Source: Acidobacteriaceae bacterium UBA1307 (GTDB taxonomy: Bacteria > Acidobacteriota > Terriglobia > Terriglobales > Acidobacteriaceae). Taken from it: 64,000 bases of DNA. The stretch is from the NCBI GenBank assembly GCA_002307235.1, contig DBTV01000037.1:15699-79698 (forward strand), read 5' to 3'. Position 1 is the stretch's first letter. Each line of letters opens with the position of its first letter. The translations under genes and the position numbers were made by a program. Below the pieces are notes generated by a model. It was not told where the DNA came from. It did no database searches and saw nothing but the letters and a program-made list of their open reading frames with translations. This document shows positions 61,095-64,000 of the stretch, piece by piece.

Positions 61095-63131
61095 ATGCAC
61101 CCGTTCCCACTTCTTCAGAAACTCATCCGTCCGCTAGTCGAGCACCGTCTCCTGCTCTCGCTGGGACTGAGCGCGGCCTGCGGGATCGTCCTCAACAGTT
61201 CGTTTCCGATGAATCTTGCCAATCCCTTGCTGCGCCTGATTGCGCTGGAACGTCCGCAGATTCTTCAGGGGCTCGTCTGGAGCTATCTACTGTTTCTGTA
61301 CACCACGCCGTTCCTGGTCTTCTCCATGGCGCTTTCGCTGACGTACGTCCACCTGTACAGAACAGAGTCGGAGTTGACCGCTGGCGCATTGCCGCAGTAT
61401 CCCGATCCGTATACACGGACTAAGCTCTCACTGGTACTCGGCGAGGTCCACCGCCAACTCGTTCCAGAACCCAGCCCGGTTCCGCGGTGGCTGTCGATCC
61501 CCGAGCGCGGTCTCTATACGGGCATCGCGTCGTTCGGCTCAATTGGCAGCGGCAAAACTTACGGGCTTATTTTGCCGGCCATGCGCCAGTTGTTCGCATA
61601 CCGCGCCAATGACCCGGCGTGGCGGCTGTCGGGCATCGTCCTGGAAGTCAAGGGTGATCTCTGCCGACAGCTTCAGCGCATCCTGAAGTGGTGCGGGCGG
61701 GAAAACGATTATGTCGAAGTCTCGCTCGCTGGCGACATCCGCTACAACCCGCTGAACAACTCGCTCGACCCGTATGCGCAGGCATTCAACATCGCCTCTA
61801 TCATCACATCGATATGGGGCAGGGGCCGCGAGCCGTTCTGGCAGCAGTCCTACACAGACCTTGTCCGGTACGTGATCATGCTGCATCGCATCCGCGATGG
61901 ATACCTCACGATGGTCGATCTCTTCCGTACCGTGATTAGCGCGGGCAGGCTCGAAGAGATGCTCATTGAGGTGGGTTCGCGCTTCAGCATAACCAGCTAT
62001 ATCGGCATCGATAAGGATGCGTACCGGGAACATGAGAGCCTGCTGTCTCCGCTCGGCTTCGAGTGGAACAAGGACGCGGGGCTCTATCTGATCGCGTGGA
62101 CCGAAGCGCTGGAGAGCCTGCTCACGCAGGAAACATCGGCGGCCTTCGATGTCTTCACGCGTAAGCCGTACCGGCCGGAGCTGCGCGGACGTTTCGACAG
62201 CGTCCAATATTGGCACTGGGAGCACTGGAAATTCTTCCGATCCGAGGTCAAGACCAGCATCATCCAGGGCATCGCGGTCTTTCTGTCGCTCTTCGAAACA
62301 GACCCCGATGTGCGGCGCGTCTTCTGCCCACCGAAGGAACTCTACGACGGCAAGCCATGCGCCGACGATCCGCGCGGCATCGTCCTGCATCCGTTTGAGG
62401 AACTGATCGAATCGGGCGCTGTTGTTGGCCTGAACTTCCCTGTGGCCTTGAACCCGGCGCTCGCCAAGACCATCGGCACCATGATGAAGATCGACTATCA
62501 ACGGGCCGTAATGCTGCGCATCCCGAAAATGGATGCGTACCCGGAGCGACACTATCGCCCGACCGTCTTCATTTGCGACGAGTACCAGAACTTCGCTACA
62601 GTGGGCGCCGACAACCCAACGGGCGATGAACGCTGGCTATCCCTGTCGAGGCAGCCGAAGTGCATCCCCATCGTCGCTACGCAGAGCGTATCGAGTCTGA
62701 AGGACGCGCTACCTAATGAAGGCGTTAAGACCCTGCTGCAGGCTCTCCGCAGTAAAGTGTTCCTCACGACCACAGACCCGGAGACGGCCCGGTACGCCTC
62801 GGAGCTATGCGGCAAAGCCGACCGCACCCGCATCAGCTATACCGTCTCGGAATCTTCGACCAACGCTAATGTCGGATGGCTCTCTGGCCGCACCTCGTCC
62901 AGCAAGGGCTCCGTCTCAGCTTCAAAACAATACCAGAAACATAAGGAACCGCTGTTTGAGGAGAAGGTCTTTTTCGACCTGAAGAATGCTCAGTCGGTTG
63001 TCGTCGCCTTCGATGGCGTGAGCCCACTGCCGCCCACTTACTGCTATCTCAAGCCAGACTTCCTGCCCGTCGCCATGAGCTGGTTCGACCAGCAGCGGAT
63101 CGACTTTGATCCGAGGAGGATTTCAGCGTGA
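61095..63131 (+). CDS. virD4: Type IV coupling protein VirD4/TraG
   Basis: 678 residues. Two N-terminal membrane helices (around residues 20-45 and 60-90) anchor a soluble hexameric ATPase. Walker A is GSIGSGKTYG (about 148-157), Walker B VFICDEYQNFATVG, and the arginine-finger region is SRQPKCIPIVATQS. A Ser/Thr-rich C-terminal stretch (NVGWLSGRTSSSKGSV) precedes the end. It delivers the relaxosome to the secretion channel. The stop overlaps the next start by 4 bases. Confidence 0.92.
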   Translation: MHPFPLLQKLIRPLVEHRLLLSLGLSAACGIVLNSSFPMNLANPLLRLIALERPQILQGLVWSYLLFLYTTPFLVFSMALSLTYVHLYRTESELTAGALPQYPDPYTRTKLSLVLGEVHRQLVPEPSPVPRWLSIPERGLYTGIASFGSIGSGKTYGLILPAMRQLFAYRANDPAWRLSGIVLEVKGDLCRQLQRILKWCGRENDYVEVSLAGDIRYNPLNNSLDPYAQAFNIASIITSIWGRGREPFWQQSYTDLVRYVIMLHRIRDGYLTMVDLFRTVISAGRLEEMLIEVGSRFSITSYIGIDKDAYREHESLLSPLGFEWNKDAGLYLIAWTEALESLLTQETSAAFDVFTRKPYRPELRGRFDSVQYWHWEHWKFFRSEVKTSIIQGIAVFLSLFETDPDVRRVFCPPKELYDGKPCADDPRGIVLHPFEELIESGAVVGLNFPVALNPALAKTIGTMMKIDYQRAVMLRIPKMDAYPERHYRPTVFICDEYQNFATVGADNPTGDERWLSLSRQPKCIPIVATQSVSSLKDALPNEGVKTLLQALRSKVFLTTTDPETARYASELCGKADRTRISYTVSESSTNANVGWLSGRTSSSKGSVSASKQYQKHKEPLFEEKVFFDLKNAQSVVVAFDGVSPLPPTYCYLKPDFLPVAMSWFDQQRIDFDPRRISA

Positions 63132-64000
63132 GCTTCGAGGTCATCATTCCGTTTCTGAAACCCATCGAGCCTCTGCTTGCGAGCAAGACAGTCTCCGAGA
63201 TCATGGTCAATCCAGATGGCTCGGTCTGGATCGAAGAGAAGGGGCATATCGTTTTGCAGCCTAGCATCCGGTTTGATGAGGGCGCGCTGCTCACGGGACT
63301 CGAAGTGATTGCAAACCGCTTTGGCAAGAAACTCGACGCCGACTCGCCGATCCTGAACCTGCGCCTGCCGGATGGCAGCCGCATGGCGGCGCTCATCCCG
63401 CCGGTCGTCAATCCGCAACCAATGATAACCATCCGCCGATTCACGTCGCGTGACTTCACCATGCAAGACCTGATCGACCGCGGTATGCTCACCACCGAGC
63501 AAGCAGAGCAGCTTGTCGATGCGGTCCGCCGTGGGGATAATCTATTGATCTCTGGCGGAACTGGCGCAGGCAAGACGACGCTAGCCAACGTCATCGCGGG
63601 ATTCATCCCCGATGAGGATCGCATCCTGATCCTCGAAGACGTGGCAGAACTCTATATCCGAAAGCCGCATGTCATCTCTGCCGAGGCGCAGCTCGATACG
63701 CACAAGAGCCAGATCGGATTTGCGGACCTGTTGAAAGCGGCTCTGCGCCATCGACCGGACCGGATCATTGTCGGCGAGATTCGCGGCCCGGAAGCTCGCG
63801 TCTTTGTCGATGCGCTCAACACCGGACATCGCGGATCGCTGACCACCATTCATGCGAACGGCGCCGAGGACGCGATACATCGCCTGTCGCAATTAGCTCT
63901 GCGCGGTTCCGGTGGTGTATCGCTCAACGATGTGGAGGAGGAATGCCGGCGCTCCATCGATATGATCGTCCATGTTGCCAAGATCGAGGGTGTTCGCGCC
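63128..64000 (+). CDS. virB11: VirB11/TrbB-family traffic ATPase (cut by window end)
   Basis: The frame begins at GTG 63128, overlapping the virD4 stop, and runs to the window edge: 291 residues. Walker A GGTGAGKTT starts about residue 143; the Asp and His boxes (DRILILEDVAELYI; LTTIHANGAEDAIHRL) and Walker B VGEIRG follow. The N-terminal domain (VSEIMVNPDGSVWIEEKG) is typical. It cycles with VirB4 to switch between pilus building and DNA transfer. Confidence 0.92.
   Translation, partial: MSFEVIIPFLKPIEPLLASKTVSEIMVNPDGSVWIEEKGHIVLQPSIRFDEGALLTGLEVIANRFGKKLDADSPILNLRLPDGSRMAALIPPVVNPQPMITIRRFTSRDFTMQDLIDRGMLTTEQAEQLVDAVRRGDNLLISGGTGAGKTTLANVIAGFIPDEDRILILEDVAELYIRKPHVISAEAQLDTHKSQIGFADLLKAALRHRPDRIIVGEIRGPEARVFVDALNTGHRGSLTTIHANGAEDAIHRLSQLALRGSGGVSLNDVEEECRRSIDMIVHVAKIEGVRA

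Larger units (their letters stand above)
30745..64000. mobile_element. Integrative and conjugative element inserted at tRNA-Ala (left end and most of its length; right end outside window)
   Basis: A tyrosine integrase lies directly against the 3' end of a tRNA gene. A HTH excisionase-like gene, a defence-gene cargo, two orphan DNA methyltransferases, SSB-like proteins, a near-complete VirB-type mating apparatus, VirD4 and VirB11 follow. This is the standard content of an ICE. Genes from 43.7 to 64 kb are nearly all rightward with short spacing or overlaps. The matching attachment site and a definite relaxase were not found in the window. An integrated conjugative plasmid is the other possibility. 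Confidence 0.85.

Noticed and set aside
30745..64000. Prophage interpretation of the element
   Set aside because: No capsid, portal, terminase or tail genes are visible, while a full VirB-type apparatus and VirD4 are present.
1..64000. CRISPR array
   Set aside because: The only regularly spaced repeats (60571-60730) are degenerate, 22-23 bp in total period and lack constant repeats with unique spacers.

Overview
The window looks like the chromosome of an acidobacterium, most likely an Acidobacteriaceae/Terriglobia-type organism. This is inferred from family content: a TIGR03435 'soil-associated' protein, Ig-like surface proteins with a C-terminal membrane segment, a BlaI/M56/HtrA cluster and an NfnAB-type flavoprotein pair. 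It splits into two parts at a tRNA-Ala(GGC) gene at 30669-30744.

Left part (1-30744), core chromosome. In order: the start of an ABC-F ATPase gene; an M20 dipeptidase; an MlaF-like ABC ATPase with an altered signature motif; a sugar-phosphate transferase for exopolysaccharide; glutamine-dependent NAD synthetase; a DsbA-like protein. A leftward run follows: secretin, HAD phosphatase, Fis-type HTH protein, CvpA, PurC. Next come a TIGR03435 protein and SMC. Rightward again are a BlaI-type repressor, an M56 metalloprotease and an HtrA protease. After an Ig-like surface protein (leftward) come an ECF sigma/anti-sigma/Spy-like cluster, a flagellin with a clear sigma-28 promoter, and a two-subunit flavoprotein oxidoreductase. 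Hairpin terminators separate most of these units. A structured non-coding RNA candidate lies between purC and the TIGR03435 gene.

Right part (30745-64000), an integrative and conjugative element that runs off the window. A tyrosine integrase and a small excisionase-like HTH protein lie next to the tRNA. A defence-rich cargo follows (32.8-42.8 kb): a GHKL (HSP90-like) ATPase paired with an AlbA_2-HEPN protein; a Lamassu-type pair (DUF4297 nuclease and SMC-like ATPase); a stand-alone PD-(D/E)XK nuclease; and an ApeA-like HEPN protein. Two approximately 80-bp direct repeats (36400 and 41375) bracket the Lamassu and PD-(D/E)XK genes.

From 43.7 kb onward are the transfer genes: a DNA methyltransferase, VirB2, VirB3, VirB4, VirB9, VirB10, a tiny VirB7-like lipoprotein, VirB5/TrbJ, VirB6/TrbL and VirB8/TrbF. 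They are followed by a degenerate receiver-like protein and a C5 cytosine methyltransferase gene split by a complete group II intron. Splicing joins the two exons exactly in frame. Next come SSB and an SSB-like paralogue, winged-helix proteins, a cis-acting region with a long inverted repeat and seven 22-23-bp iterons (candidate oriT/operator), a small DNA-binding-like protein, the VirD4 coupling protein and a VirB11 ATPase cut by the window end. No relaxase gene was identified with certainty.

The best candidates for undescribed biology are the GHKL ATPase + AlbA_2-HEPN operon, the iteron/inverted-repeat region at 60.5-60.7 kb, the repeat-bracketed defence cassette, and the intron-controlled methyltransferase.
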